A stretch of 64,000 bases of DNA from Asanoa sp. WMMD1127 (GTDB lineage: Bacteria; Actinomycetota; Actinomycetes; Mycobacteriales; Micromonosporaceae), in the NCBI RefSeq assembly GCF_029626225.1, contig NZ_JARUBP010000001.1, forward strand, positions 3,658,001-3,722,000. The letters are read 5' to 3'. This document shows positions 39,539 to 48,250 of the stretch, piece after piece (the stretch's first letter is position 1; every line of letters starts with the position of its first letter). Under the pieces are notes generated by a model that was not told the origin of the DNA, made no database searches, and was given only the letters and a program-made list of their open reading frames with translations. The position numbers were made by a program, and so were the translations under genes.

Positions 39539-40933
39539 ATGCCGTTGCACGCGGGGAAGGCGCCCGGTCCCAAGCCGATGCACCGCGCCGGCAACATCGT
39601 CGCCACCACCGCCAACCCGGACTTCGGTCGCGAGCTGACCCTGCCCGTGCACAAGCTGGGCCCCGACCCGGTGCCGGCCGCGGTCGCACACCAGTTGATC
39701 CACGACGAGCTCCTGCTCGACGGCAACGCGGCGCTCAACCTGGCGACGTTCGTGACGACGTGGATGGAGCCGCAGGCCGGCGTCCTGATGGCCGAGTGCG
39801 CCGACAAGAACATGATCGACAAGGACGAGTACCCGCTGACGGCCGAGATCGAGCGGCGCTGCGTGGCGATCCTGGCCGACCTCTGGCACGCGCCGGACCC
39901 GGCGGGCACGATCGGGTGCTCGACCACCGGCTCCAGCGAGGCCTGCATGCTCGCCGGCATGGCGCTCAAGCGCCGCTGGGCCAAGGGGTCGATGGGCGGC
40001 AGGCCCAACCTGGTGATGGGCGGCAACGTCCAGGTCTGCTGGGAGAAGTTCTGCAACTACTGGGAGGTCGAGCCGCGGCTCGTGCCGATGGCGGGGGACC
40101 GTTTCCACCTCGACGCCGCGGAGGCCGTCGCCCGCTGTGACGAGAACACGATCGGCGTGGTGGCCGTCCTCGGGTCCACCTTCGACGGCTCCTACGAGCC
40201 GGTGGCCGAGATCGCCGCCGCGCTCGACGACCTCCAGGAGCGGCGGGGCTGGGACATCCCGATCCACGTCGACGGCGCGTCCGGCGGGATGATCGCGCCG
40301 TTCCTCGACCCGGACCTGGCCTGGGACTTCCGGCTGCCCCGGGTGGCGTCGATCAACACCAGCGGTCACAAGTACGGCCTGGTCTACCCGGGCGTCGGCT
40401 GGGTCCTGTGGCGGGAGAAGCACCTGCTCCCCGAGGAGCTGGTCTTCAACGTGAACTATCTCGGCGGGAGCATGCCGACGTTCGCGCTCAACTTCTCCCG
40501 GCCCGGGGCCCAGGTCGTCGCGCAGTACTACATGTTCCTGCGGCTCGGCCGGGAAGGGTTCCGCGCCGTGCAGCAGGCGTCGCGGGACGTGGCCACCTAC
40601 CTGTCCGGGAAGATCGCCGAGACCGGCCAGTTCGCGCTGGTCAGCCGGGGCGACCAGCTGCCGGTGTTCGCGTTCACCACCGCGCCCGGCGTCACCGCCT
40701 ACAACGTCTTCGACGTGTCCCGGGCGCTGCGCGAGCGGGGCTGGCTGGTGCCGGCGTACACCTTCCCGAAGAACCGCACCGACCTCGCCGTGCTGCGGGT
40801 CGTGGTGCGCAACGGGTTCTCCCACGACATGGCCGACCTGCTCCTGGCCGACCTGGACCGGGCGCTGCCGGAGCTGAAGGCCCAGCCCGGCCCGCGCCGG
40901 ACCGCGGCCGACGCGTCGTCGTTCCACCACTGA
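39539..40933 (+). CDS. gadB: Glutamate decarboxylase
   Basis: GadB converts glutamate to GABA and CO2, consuming a proton, and supports acid resistance or GABA metabolism. The 464-residue PLP enzyme has HVDGASGG with the PLP-pyridine Asp near 245, the Schiff-base Lys near 278 in SINTSGHKYGLVYPG, and NFSRPGAQV. It begins after a strong AGGAGG. No glutamate:GABA antiporter is next to it; a class II glutamine amidotransferase follows 14 nt downstream. Confidence 0.95.
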   Translation: MPLHAGKAPGPKPMHRAGNIVATTANPDFGRELTLPVHKLGPDPVPAAVAHQLIHDELLLDGNAALNLATFVTTWMEPQAGVLMAECADKNMIDKDEYPLTAEIERRCVAILADLWHAPDPAGTIGCSTTGSSEACMLAGMALKRRWAKGSMGGRPNLVMGGNVQVCWEKFCNYWEVEPRLVPMAGDRFHLDAAEAVARCDENTIGVVAVLGSTFDGSYEPVAEIAAALDDLQERRGWDIPIHVDGASGGMIAPFLDPDLAWDFRLPRVASINTSGHKYGLVYPGVGWVLWREKHLLPEELVFNVNYLGGSMPTFALNFSRPGAQVVAQYYMFLRLGREGFRAVQQASRDVATYLSGKIAETGQFALVSRGDQLPVFAFTTAPGVTAYNVFDVSRALRERGWLVPAYTFPKNRTDLAVLRVVVRNGFSHDMADLLLADLDRALPELKAQPGPRRTAADASSFHH

Positions 40934-40947
40934 AAGGGGCGCCGCCC

Positions 40948-41784
40948 ATGTGCCGCTGGATGGCCTTCTCCGGCTCGCCGCTGATGATCGACTCGCTGCT
41001 CTACAAGCCGAAGCACTCGCTGATCGACCAGAGCCAGCACGCGGAGCTCGGCGCCGAGACCACCAACGGCGACGGCTTCGGGCTCGGCTGGTACCCGACC
41101 GACCCGGTCACCCGGCAGACACCGGGCACGTTCCACGGCGTCGGGCCGGCCTGGAGCAACCGAAACCTGCGCGACCTGGCCGAACACATCCGGTCGCCGC
41201 TGTTCTTCGCGCACGTGCGGGCCTCGTCGGGCACAGCGGTCCAGGAGACCAACTGCCACCCCTTCCGCCACGAGCGCTGGCTGTGGATGCACAACGGCTC
41301 GATCCGGGACTTCGCGCGGCTCAAGCGCGACCTGCTGCTCGAGGTCGACGCCGACCTCTACCCGCTGATCCAGGGCAGCACGGACTCCGAGGCGATGTTC
41401 TACCTGGCCCTGACGTACGGGCTGCGGGACGACCCGGTCGCGGCGGTCGAGCGGATGGTCGGGTTCGTCGAGTCGACCGCCGCCCGGCACGGTGTGGAGG
41501 ACCCGGTGCAGATGACCGTGGCCACCACCGACGGGGAGCGGATCTGGGCGTTCCGCTACTCGACCGCCCACCAGTCCCGCACCCTGTTCTATTCGCGGAC
41601 CGTCGAGGGCCTGCGGGCCGTGCACCCCGAGGTCGAGGCGCTGCGGGTGCTCTCCGCGCAGGACCGGCTGGTGGTGTCGGAGCCGCTGGGCGTCATGCCG
41701 GACGCGTTCCGCGAGGTGCCCGAGTCGACCTACAGCGTCATCTACGACGGTCAGGACGAGATGTCCGCTTTCAACCCCCGCTGA
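40948..41784 (+). CDS. Class II glutamine amidotransferase (Ntn hydrolase)
   Basis: The 278-residue protein begins MCRWMAFSG with the catalytic Cys2 of class II amidotransferases. Further hallmarks are DGFGLGWYP, the AHVRASSG loop and MHNGSI. It has no second synthase domain, so it resembles EgtC/YafJ-type stand-alone proteins. It is in the gadB operon, about 14 nt downstream. It may hydrolyse gamma-glutamyl amides, possibly feeding glutamate to GadB; this link is inference. Confidence 0.88.
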   Translation: MCRWMAFSGSPLMIDSLLYKPKHSLIDQSQHAELGAETTNGDGFGLGWYPTDPVTRQTPGTFHGVGPAWSNRNLRDLAEHIRSPLFFAHVRASSGTAVQETNCHPFRHERWLWMHNGSIRDFARLKRDLLLEVDADLYPLIQGSTDSEAMFYLALTYGLRDDPVAAVERMVGFVESTAARHGVEDPVQMTVATTDGERIWAFRYSTAHQSRTLFYSRTVEGLRAVHPEVEALRVLSAQDRLVVSEPLGVMPDAFREVPESTYSVIYDGQDEMSAFNPR

Positions 41785-41825
41785 GCTGGGTTCGCGTACT
41801 CAGGGACCGCGCCGCTGATCCGTCA

Positions 41826-41831
41826 TACGCT
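41826..41831 (+). promoter_or_regulatory. -10 element TACGCT for the DUF2784 gene (leaderless)
   Basis: TACGCT ends 7 nt before the GTG at 41839, with no ribosome-binding site. Confidence 0.5.
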
Positions 41832-41838
41832 CGCAGTC

Positions 41839-42240
41839 GTGGGGTGGAAAGAGCTCGCGACCGCATTCCTGGTCCTGCACTTCGCCTTCATGGCGTACGT
41901 GCTGCTCGGCGGTTTCCTCGCCTGGAAGTGGCCCAAGGCGATCTGGTTCCATCTGCCGGCCATCGGCTGGGGCATCGCGCTGATCGGCTTCGGGCTCAAC
42001 TGCCCCCTGACGTACGCCGAGAACTGGGCCCGCACCAACGCCGGCGAAGGTCCGCTGAACCGTGGGTTCGTCGACACCTACATCGAGGGCGTGCTCTATC
42101 CCGAGCGCTACGTGCACGTCGCCCAGGCGGTGCTGGCGCTGATCGTGCTGATCTCCTACGTCGGCTTCTTCGTGCTCAGGCGGCGGCGCCGGGCCCGTGC
42201 CGCGGCCGGCGTCGAGATGCGCGGCCAGCGGGTCGGCTAA
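41839..42240 (+). CDS. DUF2784 membrane protein
   Basis: This 133-residue protein has the DUF2784 layout: four hydrophobic helices, LHFAFMAYVLLGGFLAW, a conserved NCPLTYAENW motif near 53-62 and a C-terminal Arg-rich tail. Function is unknown; homologues are small inner-membrane proteins of actinobacteria and proteobacteria. Its 3' end is convergent with the YbjN pair, and a 24-bp duplication separates them. Confidence 0.88.
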   Translation: MGWKELATAFLVLHFAFMAYVLLGGFLAWKWPKAIWFHLPAIGWGIALIGFGLNCPLTYAENWARTNAGEGPLNRGFVDTYIEGVLYPERYVHVAQAVLALIVLISYVGFFVLRRRRRARAAAGVEMRGQRVG

Positions 42241-42243
42241 TCG

Positions 42244-42299
42244 GGCAGGTCCGCGACGGCCGCCGCGGCTAGGTTGGCAGGTCCGCGACGGCCGCCGCG
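42244..42299. repeat. 24-bp direct duplication at the 3' end of the YbjN/TPR gene
   Basis: GGCAGGTCCGCGACGGCCGC plus CGCG occurs at 42244-42267 and 42276-42299. The second copy is the last codons (AAAVADLP) of the minus-strand YbjN gene; the first lies just beyond its stop. The original end appears to have been tandem-duplicated over 32 bp, creating a new stop codon. Confidence 0.7.
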
Positions 42300-43819
42300 A
42301 ACGTGGTGCCCGTGGCGATCGCGGCATTGACCAGGGTGGCCAGCTGGCCGGCGGTGGCGCCGTACTCCAGGTCCGTGGTCACCTCGCCGGCCAGCAGCAG
42401 CTCGCCCTCGCCGGTGTCGTGCACGTAGGCCTTCGGCATCAGCTTGTCGTGGTTCCAGGCGTTGCAGAACTCATAGGCCTCGATCAAACGGCTGGCCGGC
42501 AGCCGCCGCTCCGCCACCACCCGCACCTGCAGGATCTCGCGCCGCTCGCCGAGCCGCTCGAACTGGATGTACGCGCCCGGCCAGCGCCCGCCGACCAGCC
42601 CGTCCTCGTCGACCGCGTAATGGTCGCCGCGCGCGTCCAGCGCCTCGACGAGCGCTTCGAGCGTCAGCGGGCCCAGCGGGGCGTCGTCGAGCCGGATCGC
42701 GCCGCTGGTTACCACCGGCAGCTCGGCCAGCCAGTCGCCGACCAGCCGGGACTGGTGGTCGGTGCCGTTGCGCGCGTCGAACCGGGCGGCCAGCGTCGCC
42801 GCCACGGAGGCGAGCACCGTGCCCAGCTCACGCACCGTCACGTCGGCGGCGGGGCGGTCGCCGTGGGTCGGCCGGTGCAGCCGGCGGTCGCCGAGGCCCT
42901 CCGCGGTGGCCCGCCGGCAGACCAGCGTGCCGGCCGCCGCGAAGCGCATCGCCGACAGCTCGTCGTAGGGGTCGTCCAGGTCGCCGAGGTGCGTCTCCAG
43001 CAGGTCGACGCCGCGCCCGGCCAGCCCGGCCAGCGCACAGAACCGCAGGTGGTCGGCGAGCAGCGGGAACGAGGCGCGGTCGAGCCGGTGCCGCCGGTAG
43101 GAGCGCAGGTGCGCCTGGGCCGCCTCGTCGAACCGGCCGAGCCGCAGGTAGGGGATCATCAGGGCGGCCAGGGCGCGGTCCGGCTGCTCGGGGCAGCTCG
43201 CCTCGACCCGCAGCACCGGCTCGGCCGCCTCGACCGCGGCCGCCCAGTCGCCCCAGGCCGCGTGCAGGAACGCCCGGTCGGCCAGGTAGCAGCTCGGGCA
43301 GAACCCGGTGTCGCCCGCCTGGCCGTCCGTGAAGAAATCCGCGTCCGGCACGGCCGGCAGCTCCGCGTCGCAGCGGGCCAGCCAGTCGCGCGCGGCGGCC
43401 AGGTCGCCCAGGTGGTCGGCGATCTCCGCCCGCAGCCGGTGGGTCGCGAACAGCGGCCGCTTGTCCTGCTCGAACCGCCGCTCCAGGTCGGCCAGCAGCG
43501 CCTGGGTCTCGGCCAGGCCGACGCCCGGCGACGCGCGGAACGTGCCGACCGCCCACAGGTGGTAGTAGCGCAGCAGGGCCAGCTCGGTGTCGGTGAACAG
43601 CATCGGCTCGCGGTCGGCGGCGGCCCGGCACCAGGCGAACAGGCCCAGCACCCGGGCGGGCTCGGCCGCGTCGAGGCAGGCGTCGATCAGGTCCAGCCGG
43701 GCCTCGAAGCCGAGCCGGACGTCGCCGGCCCGGTCGGCCGCGGTGACCACGGCGTCGAGCTCGGCCACCTTGTCGGGGCCGGGCGGCAGGTCGCGGGCGG
43801 CGGCGAGGGCGTCGCTCAC
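42269..43819 (-). CDS. Large YbjN-domain protein with helical-repeat N-terminus
   Basis: The 516-residue cytoplasmic protein has a helical TPR-like N-terminal region (about 1-310; repeated Ala/Leu-rich helix pairs, and a CPSC motif near 175) and a C-terminal YbjN domain (about 370-510) with GGRWPGAYIQFERLG, EFCNAWNHDKLMPKAYVH and VTTDLEYGATAGQL. YbjN proteins are linked to motility and stress in enterobacteria and act as chaperone-like sensory domains in actinobacteria. It overlaps the small YbjN gene upstream by 4 nt. Confidence 0.85.
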   Translation of the reverse strand: MSDALAAARDLPPGPDKVAELDAVVTAADRAGDVRLGFEARLDLIDACLDAAEPARVLGLFAWCRAAADREPMLFTDTELALLRYYHLWAVGTFRASPGVGLAETQALLADLERRFEQDKRPLFATHRLRAEIADHLGDLAAARDWLARCDAELPAVPDADFFTDGQAGDTGFCPSCYLADRAFLHAAWGDWAAAVEAAEPVLRVEASCPEQPDRALAALMIPYLRLGRFDEAAQAHLRSYRRHRLDRASFPLLADHLRFCALAGLAGRGVDLLETHLGDLDDPYDELSAMRFAAAGTLVCRRATAEGLGDRRLHRPTHGDRPAADVTVRELGTVLASVAATLAARFDARNGTDHQSRLVGDWLAELPVVTSGAIRLDDAPLGPLTLEALVEALDARGDHYAVDEDGLVGGRWPGAYIQFERLGERREILQVRVVAERRLPASRLIEAYEFCNAWNHDKLMPKAYVHDTGEGELLLAGEVTTDLEYGATAGQLATLVNAAIATGTTFAAAVADLPT

Positions 43820-44244
43820 AGCTTCAGCCGTTCGAGCGTCTCGGCGAGCTGGCAGCCACTGGAGATCCCGCAGGCCAGGATCTGGTCGAGCTGGTCGGCG
43901 GTGACGCCGTGCTCGAGGTCGGCGACCACCTCACCGACGACGCGTACGGTGCCGTCGTCGTTGACGTGGACGAACGCCTTCGGCCACAGCCGATCCTGGT
44001 TCCAGCCGTTGCAGAAGGTGTAGAGCGGCAGCACGTCGTCGATGCCGAAGGTCCGGCTGGCCAGCGTGCGGACCTGCAGGATCTCGCCGCCCCGGCCGAG
44101 CCGGAAGAAATAGATCAGGTTGTCGTCCCACCGGCCGACGAGGTCGCCGTCGGCGTCCTGGGCGAAGGCGTAACCGTGCCCGTCGAGAACGCCCGCGATC
44201 AGCTCGTTGGTCAGGGGCAGCAACGCCCCGCCCGCCGAATCCAC
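43816..44244 (-). CDS. Small YbjN-domain protein
   Basis: The 142-residue protein is a single YbjN domain with WDDNLIYFFRLGRGGEILQVR, YTFCNGWNQDRLWPKAFVH and VGEVVADLEHGV, closely parallel to the C-terminal domain of the larger neighbour. Its GTG at 44244 is preceded by TACTAT (44252-44257, minus strand), so the operon transcript is probably leaderless. Downstream coupling suggests the two proteins act together. Confidence 0.88.
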   Translation of the reverse strand: MDSAGGALLPLTNELIAGVLDGHGYAFAQDADGDLVGRWDDNLIYFFRLGRGGEILQVRTLASRTFGIDDVLPLYTFCNGWNQDRLWPKAFVHVNDDGTVRVVGEVVADLEHGVTADQLDQILACGISSGCQLAETLERLKL

Positions 44245-44251
44245 GCCCGCG

Positions 44252-44257
44252 ATAGTA
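44252..44257 (-). promoter_or_regulatory. -10 element TACTAT for the YbjN operon (leaderless)
   Basis: TACTAT on the minus strand ends 7 nt before the GTG start at 44244. Confidence 0.55.
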
Positions 44258-44343
44258 GGCGCGTCGCGGCCCGAGCAGCCAGTGCCGGCGAAGCCGAGTG
44301 ATTGTCACGCGGCGTGGCGCGTGGCGCGCGACCTGCTGGCCCT

Positions 44344-44349
44344 TACCGT
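44344..44349 (+). promoter_or_regulatory. -10 element TACCGT for ftsK (leaderless)
   Basis: TACCGT ends 6 nt before the ATG at 44356 with no Shine-Dalgarno sequence, favouring this ATG over the upstream in-frame start. Confidence 0.45.
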
Positions 44350-44355
44350 GAGACC

Positions 44356-46851
44356 ATGCCGGGCCGCGCCACGCAGACGAGCCGGCGCCGCACCGCGGCG
44401 TCGAGCCGGGCCAGCACGACCACCCGCGGGCGCACCCCGGCCAGCACCACCCGGGCCCGCTCGACCTACCGCCGGCGCCAGCCCAGCAGCGTCGGCTACC
44501 TGGTCGGCCGGGCCGGCGGAGCCCTCTGGATGGGGCTGGCGCACAGCATCGGCTGGGTCGTCCGGGGCGTCGGCCGGCAGGCCGCCACCGCCCGCGACCT
44601 CGACCCCGAGCACCGCCGCGACGGCGCCGGCCTGCTGCTGCTCGGCTGCGCGATCCTGACCTCCGTCGCGGTCTGGTTCTCCTCGGCCGGTCCCGTCGGC
44701 CAGCGGATCGAGGACGGCGTCCGGCTGTTCATCGGCGCCATCGCCGTGGCGCTGCCCGTGCTGCTGCTGATCTGGGCGATCCGGCTCATGCGGCCGCTGG
44801 TCGAGCCCGAGCACCGCGGCCGCGGCCTGGTCGGGTGGGGTTCGCTGCTGGTCGCGGTGGCCGGCATCCTGCACATCAGCCAGGCGCCGATCGACACCGC
44901 CCAGCGCGACCACGCCGGCGGGCTGATCGGCGCCGCGGTGGGGGCCACGCTCGAGCGGGCGGTCACCGCCTGGGTCGCCGTGCCGCTGCTCGTGCTGCTG
45001 CTGCTCTTCGGCGTGCTGGTGGTCACCGCCACCCCGATCAACAAGGTCCCCGAGCGGCTCGGCCTGCTCGTCGCGCTGCTGCTCGGCCGGCCGCTGCCGG
45101 CCGACTCCGACCAGGACCCCGAGCCGTTCGACGAGGACGACGAGGAGGCGGCGCCGGCCGCCCGCCGCCGGCCCACGACCCGCCGCCGGCAGGGCAGCAA
45201 GGTGCTCGGCCTCGGCGACGACGAGTCGGCCCCAGCCGACGACGACGAGGTGATCCACGACACCGTCGCGCTGCCGCGGACCAAGCCGGCCAAGGTGCCC
45301 GCCGTCCGCAAGCAGGCGCCGGAGCCGCCGGCCCACTCGCCGCTGCCGACCCGGGCCGAGCAGCTGGCCATCAACGCGGTCGAGGGCGCCTACCTGTTGC
45401 CGCCGGCCAACCTGTTGCGGGGCGGCAGCGCGCCGAAGACCCGCAGCAAGGCCAACGACGAGGTGATCGCGGCGCTGCAGGGCGTCTTCGAGCAGTTCGA
45501 CGTCGACGCGGCCGTGACCGGGTTCACCCGTGGGCCGACGGTCACCCGCTACGAGGTCGAGCTCGGGCTCGGCGTCAAGGTCGAGCGGATCACCCAGCTC
45601 TCGCGCAACATCGCGTACGCCGTGAAGTCTCCCGACGTGCGGATCCTCAGCCCGATCCCGGGCAAGAGCGCGGTCGGTGTGGAGATCCCCAACTCCGACC
45701 GCGAGGACGTGGCGCTCGGCGACGTGTTGCGCTCGCACGCGGCCACCTCCGACCACCACCCGATGCTGGTCGCGCTCGGCAAGGACATCGAGGGCGGCTA
45801 CGTGGTGGCCAACCTGGCCAAGATGCCGCACATCCTGATCGCCGGCGCGACCGGCGCGGGCAAGTCGTCCTGCCTCAACTCGCTGCTGGTCTCGATCCTG
45901 AGCCGGGCCACGCCCGACGAGGTGCGGCTGGTGCTGATCGACCCGAAGCGTGTGGAGCTGACCTCCTACGAGGGCATCCCGCACCTGGTCACGCCGATCA
46001 TCACCAACCCCAAGAAGGCGGCCGACTCGCTGGACTGGGTCGTGCGCGAGATGGACATGCGCTACGACGACCTGGCCGCGGCCGGCGTGCGCCACATCGA
46101 CGACTACAACCGCAAGGTCCGGGCCGGCCAGATCAAGGCGCCGCCGGGCAGCGAGCGGGAGATCCGGCCTTATCCCTACCTGCTGGTGATCGTCGACGAG
46201 CTCGCCGACCTGATGATGGTGGCGCCGCGCGACGTCGAGGACTCGGTCGTCCGGATCACGCAGCTGGCCCGGGCCGCGGGCATCCACCTGGTGCTGGCCA
46301 CCCAGCGCCCGTCGGTCGACGTGGTGACCGGCCTGATCAAGGCCAACGTGCCGTCGCGGCTCGCGTTCGCCACGTCGTCGCTGGCCGACTCGCGGGTCAT
46401 CCTCGACCAGCCCGGCGCCGAGAAGCTGATCGGCCGCGGCGACGGGCTGTTCCTGCCGATGGGCGCGTCGAAGCCGGTCCGGATCCAGGGCGCCTGGGTC
46501 AACGAGTCCGAGATCACCGACATCGTCAACTTCTGCAAGAAGCAGCGCGAGCCGGAGTTCCGGCCGGACGTGCTGACCAAGCCCGAAGACCCGAAGAAGA
46601 AGATCGACGAGGAGATTGGCGACGACCTCGACCTGCTGGTGCAGGCGATCGAGCTCGTGGTCACCTCGCAGTTCGGGTCGACGTCGATGCTCCAGCGCAA
46701 GTTGCGGGTCGGCTTCGCCAAGGCCGGCCGGCTGATGGACCTGATGGAGACGCGGGGCATCGTCGGCCCCTCCGAGGGGTCGAAGGCCCGCGACGTGCTC
46801 GTCAAACCTGATGAGTTGGAGGAGGCGCTGGCCGGTCTCCGCGTCGAATGA
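44356..46851 (+). CDS. ftsK: DNA translocase FtsK
   Basis: FtsK pumps DNA at the division septum and helps resolve chromosomes. The 831-residue protein has a basic disordered N-terminus, a four-helix membrane domain (about 90-250), an acidic/proline linker, and the motor with Walker A GATGAGKS near 497-504, Walker B LLVIVDELAD near 609-618, LATQRPSVDVVTGLIKANVPSR and the C-terminal gamma winged-helix (QFGSTSMLQRKLRVGFAKAG). Its 3' end overlaps the convergent small membrane-protein gene by 50 nt. Confidence 0.96.
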   Translation: MPGRATQTSRRRTAASSRASTTTRGRTPASTTRARSTYRRRQPSSVGYLVGRAGGALWMGLAHSIGWVVRGVGRQAATARDLDPEHRRDGAGLLLLGCAILTSVAVWFSSAGPVGQRIEDGVRLFIGAIAVALPVLLLIWAIRLMRPLVEPEHRGRGLVGWGSLLVAVAGILHISQAPIDTAQRDHAGGLIGAAVGATLERAVTAWVAVPLLVLLLLFGVLVVTATPINKVPERLGLLVALLLGRPLPADSDQDPEPFDEDDEEAAPAARRRPTTRRRQGSKVLGLGDDESAPADDDEVIHDTVALPRTKPAKVPAVRKQAPEPPAHSPLPTRAEQLAINAVEGAYLLPPANLLRGGSAPKTRSKANDEVIAALQGVFEQFDVDAAVTGFTRGPTVTRYEVELGLGVKVERITQLSRNIAYAVKSPDVRILSPIPGKSAVGVEIPNSDREDVALGDVLRSHAATSDHHPMLVALGKDIEGGYVVANLAKMPHILIAGATGAGKSSCLNSLLVSILSRATPDEVRLVLIDPKRVELTSYEGIPHLVTPIITNPKKAADSLDWVVREMDMRYDDLAAAGVRHIDDYNRKVRAGQIKAPPGSEREIRPYPYLLVIVDELADLMMVAPRDVEDSVVRITQLARAAGIHLVLATQRPSVDVVTGLIKANVPSRLAFATSSLADSRVILDQPGAEKLIGRGDGLFLPMGASKPVRIQGAWVNESEITDIVNFCKKQREPEFRPDVLTKPEDPKKKIDEEIGDDLDLLVQAIELVVTSQFGSTSMLQRKLRVGFAKAGRLMDLMETRGIVGPSEGSKARDVLVKPDELEEALAGLRVE

Positions 46852-47077
46852 CGCGGGCGGCCAGGCTGATCGCCGACACGACGGTCCAGGTGCCCTCCAG
46901 CAGGAGGAAGCCCCAGGACTGTTGCGACGCCGCGATCACCGCCAGGATGCCGGCGCCGGCGATGTTGAGGACGAGGTACGGGACGGAGTGCGCGTCGAGC
47001 TTGCCCAGCTGCGAGGCTGCGAATCCGGCGAGGATGAGCAGCGAGCCGATGATCTCGACGATGTCGACAAGATGCAT
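46802..47077 (-). CDS. Small membrane protein, CBU_0592-like
   Basis: The 91-residue protein has three hydrophobic segments (about 4-22, 33-48 and 53-75) with the GSLLILAGFAASQLGKLDAHS N-terminal pattern of CBU_0592-like proteins and a short Pro-rich tail. Function unknown. It is convergent with ftsK and shares 50 nt with its 3' end. Confidence 0.75.
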   Translation of the reverse strand: MHLVDIVEIIGSLLILAGFAASQLGKLDAHSVPYLVLNIAGAGILAVIAASQQSWGFLLLEGTWTVVSAISLAARVIRRGDRPAPPPTHQV

Positions 47078-47252
47078 GGTGTGGTGCGCACCGTCTTTGC
47101 TCGGCCGGGTACGGAGCGCTGCTCGTCCGGGGTGGACGCCGGTCCTGGCGCCGCCGCCTAGACCATAGCCAGGTTTGTGCGCCCGGGATGGTGGGATTCC
47201 TCACCGCGTGGGTCGTTGACCTCAACCAAGGTTCACCATCAAGGATGGTCTG

Positions 47253-48170
47253 GTGCCGCTGCTGCTGACCGATGCCGACGTCGTCGCCCGGCTCGATGCG
47301 CCGACGGCCGTCGCGGCCATGCGCGACGCGCTGGTCGCGGCGCACGCCGGTCAGCTGATCGCGCCACCCCGGGCCAGCGCGGTGCTCGAAGGCGGCCGGC
47401 TGGTGATGACCGCGGGACACCTCGCCGACGAGTGGTACGGGTTCCGGTCCTACGACACCTTCGGGCACGCCGACGGCGAGCAACTCGTGGTGCTGCACGA
47501 CGCCCGCGACGGGCGGATCCGGGCGATCGCGGTCGGCGAGGAGATCGGCTCACGGCGGACCGGGGCGCTGGGCGGGGCGGCCGTCGACCTGCTGGCTCGG
47601 GCTGACGCGGTCAGCGTCGGGGTGATCGGGTCCGGGCGGCAGGCGTGGACGCAGGTCTGGGCGACGGCCGCGGTCCGGCCGGTGCGGTCGGTGCGGGTGT
47701 TCAGCCGGTCGGCGGCGCGGCGGTCCGCGTTCGCGGCGCGGGTCACCGACTCCCTGGGCCTCCCGGCGGTGGCCGTGGACAGCGCGGCCGCCGCGGTGGA
47801 CGGGCAGGACGTGGTGATCGTGGCGACGACCAGCGAACGGCCGGTGCTGGCCGCGGCCGACCTGGCGCCGGGGGCGCACGTCAACCTGGTCGGGTTCAAG
47901 CAGCAGGGGCGGGCGGAGTTCGGGCTCGACCTGGTGGGGCGGGCCGGAGTGCTGGCCACGGACTCGCCGGCGCAGGCAGGCTCCTACGACCCGCCGTTGT
48001 TGCTGGGTGGCACGCCGCTGCGCGACCTGGGCGCGATCGCGGCCGGGGCGGCGCCGGGGCGTGCCTCCGCCGAGGAGATCTCCGTGTTCCTGTCGGTGGG
48101 ACTCGCGGGCACCGAGGTGTTCCTGCTCGATCGGGTGGCCGCGCTGCTGACGTCCGCGGACGTCGGATGA
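47253..48170 (+). CDS. Ornithine cyclodeaminase / mu-crystallin family oxidoreductase
   Basis: The 305-residue protein has the family layout: a substrate domain with RASAVLEGGRLVMTAG, conserved GSRRTGALGGAAVDLLAR near 108-125 and a Rossmann part with GVIGSGRQAWTQVW near 133-146. Members reduce imino acids or deaminate ornithine; the substrate here is unknown. ACCATC/GATGGT inverted repeats flank the region just before the GTG. The isolated position gives no pathway hint. Confidence 0.85.
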   Translation: MPLLLTDADVVARLDAPTAVAAMRDALVAAHAGQLIAPPRASAVLEGGRLVMTAGHLADEWYGFRSYDTFGHADGEQLVVLHDARDGRIRAIAVGEEIGSRRTGALGGAAVDLLARADAVSVGVIGSGRQAWTQVWATAAVRPVRSVRVFSRSAARRSAFAARVTDSLGLPAVAVDSAAAAVDGQDVVIVATTSERPVLAAADLAPGAHVNLVGFKQQGRAEFGLDLVGRAGVLATDSPAQAGSYDPPLLLGGTPLRDLGAIAAGAAPGRASAEEISVFLSVGLAGTEVFLLDRVAALLTSADVG

Positions 48171-48238
48171 CGGTGACCGGCAGCCATCGGGACGCGTCAG
48201 CGTCTTGATGTCTGCGGAATCTGATCAGCACGGCCCGG

Positions 48239-48244
48239 TACCCT
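48239..48244 (+). promoter_or_regulatory. -10 element TACCCT for rimO (leaderless)
   Basis: TACCCT ends 6 nt before the rimO GTG at 48251. Confidence 0.5.
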
Positions 48245-48250
48245 CGTTGA

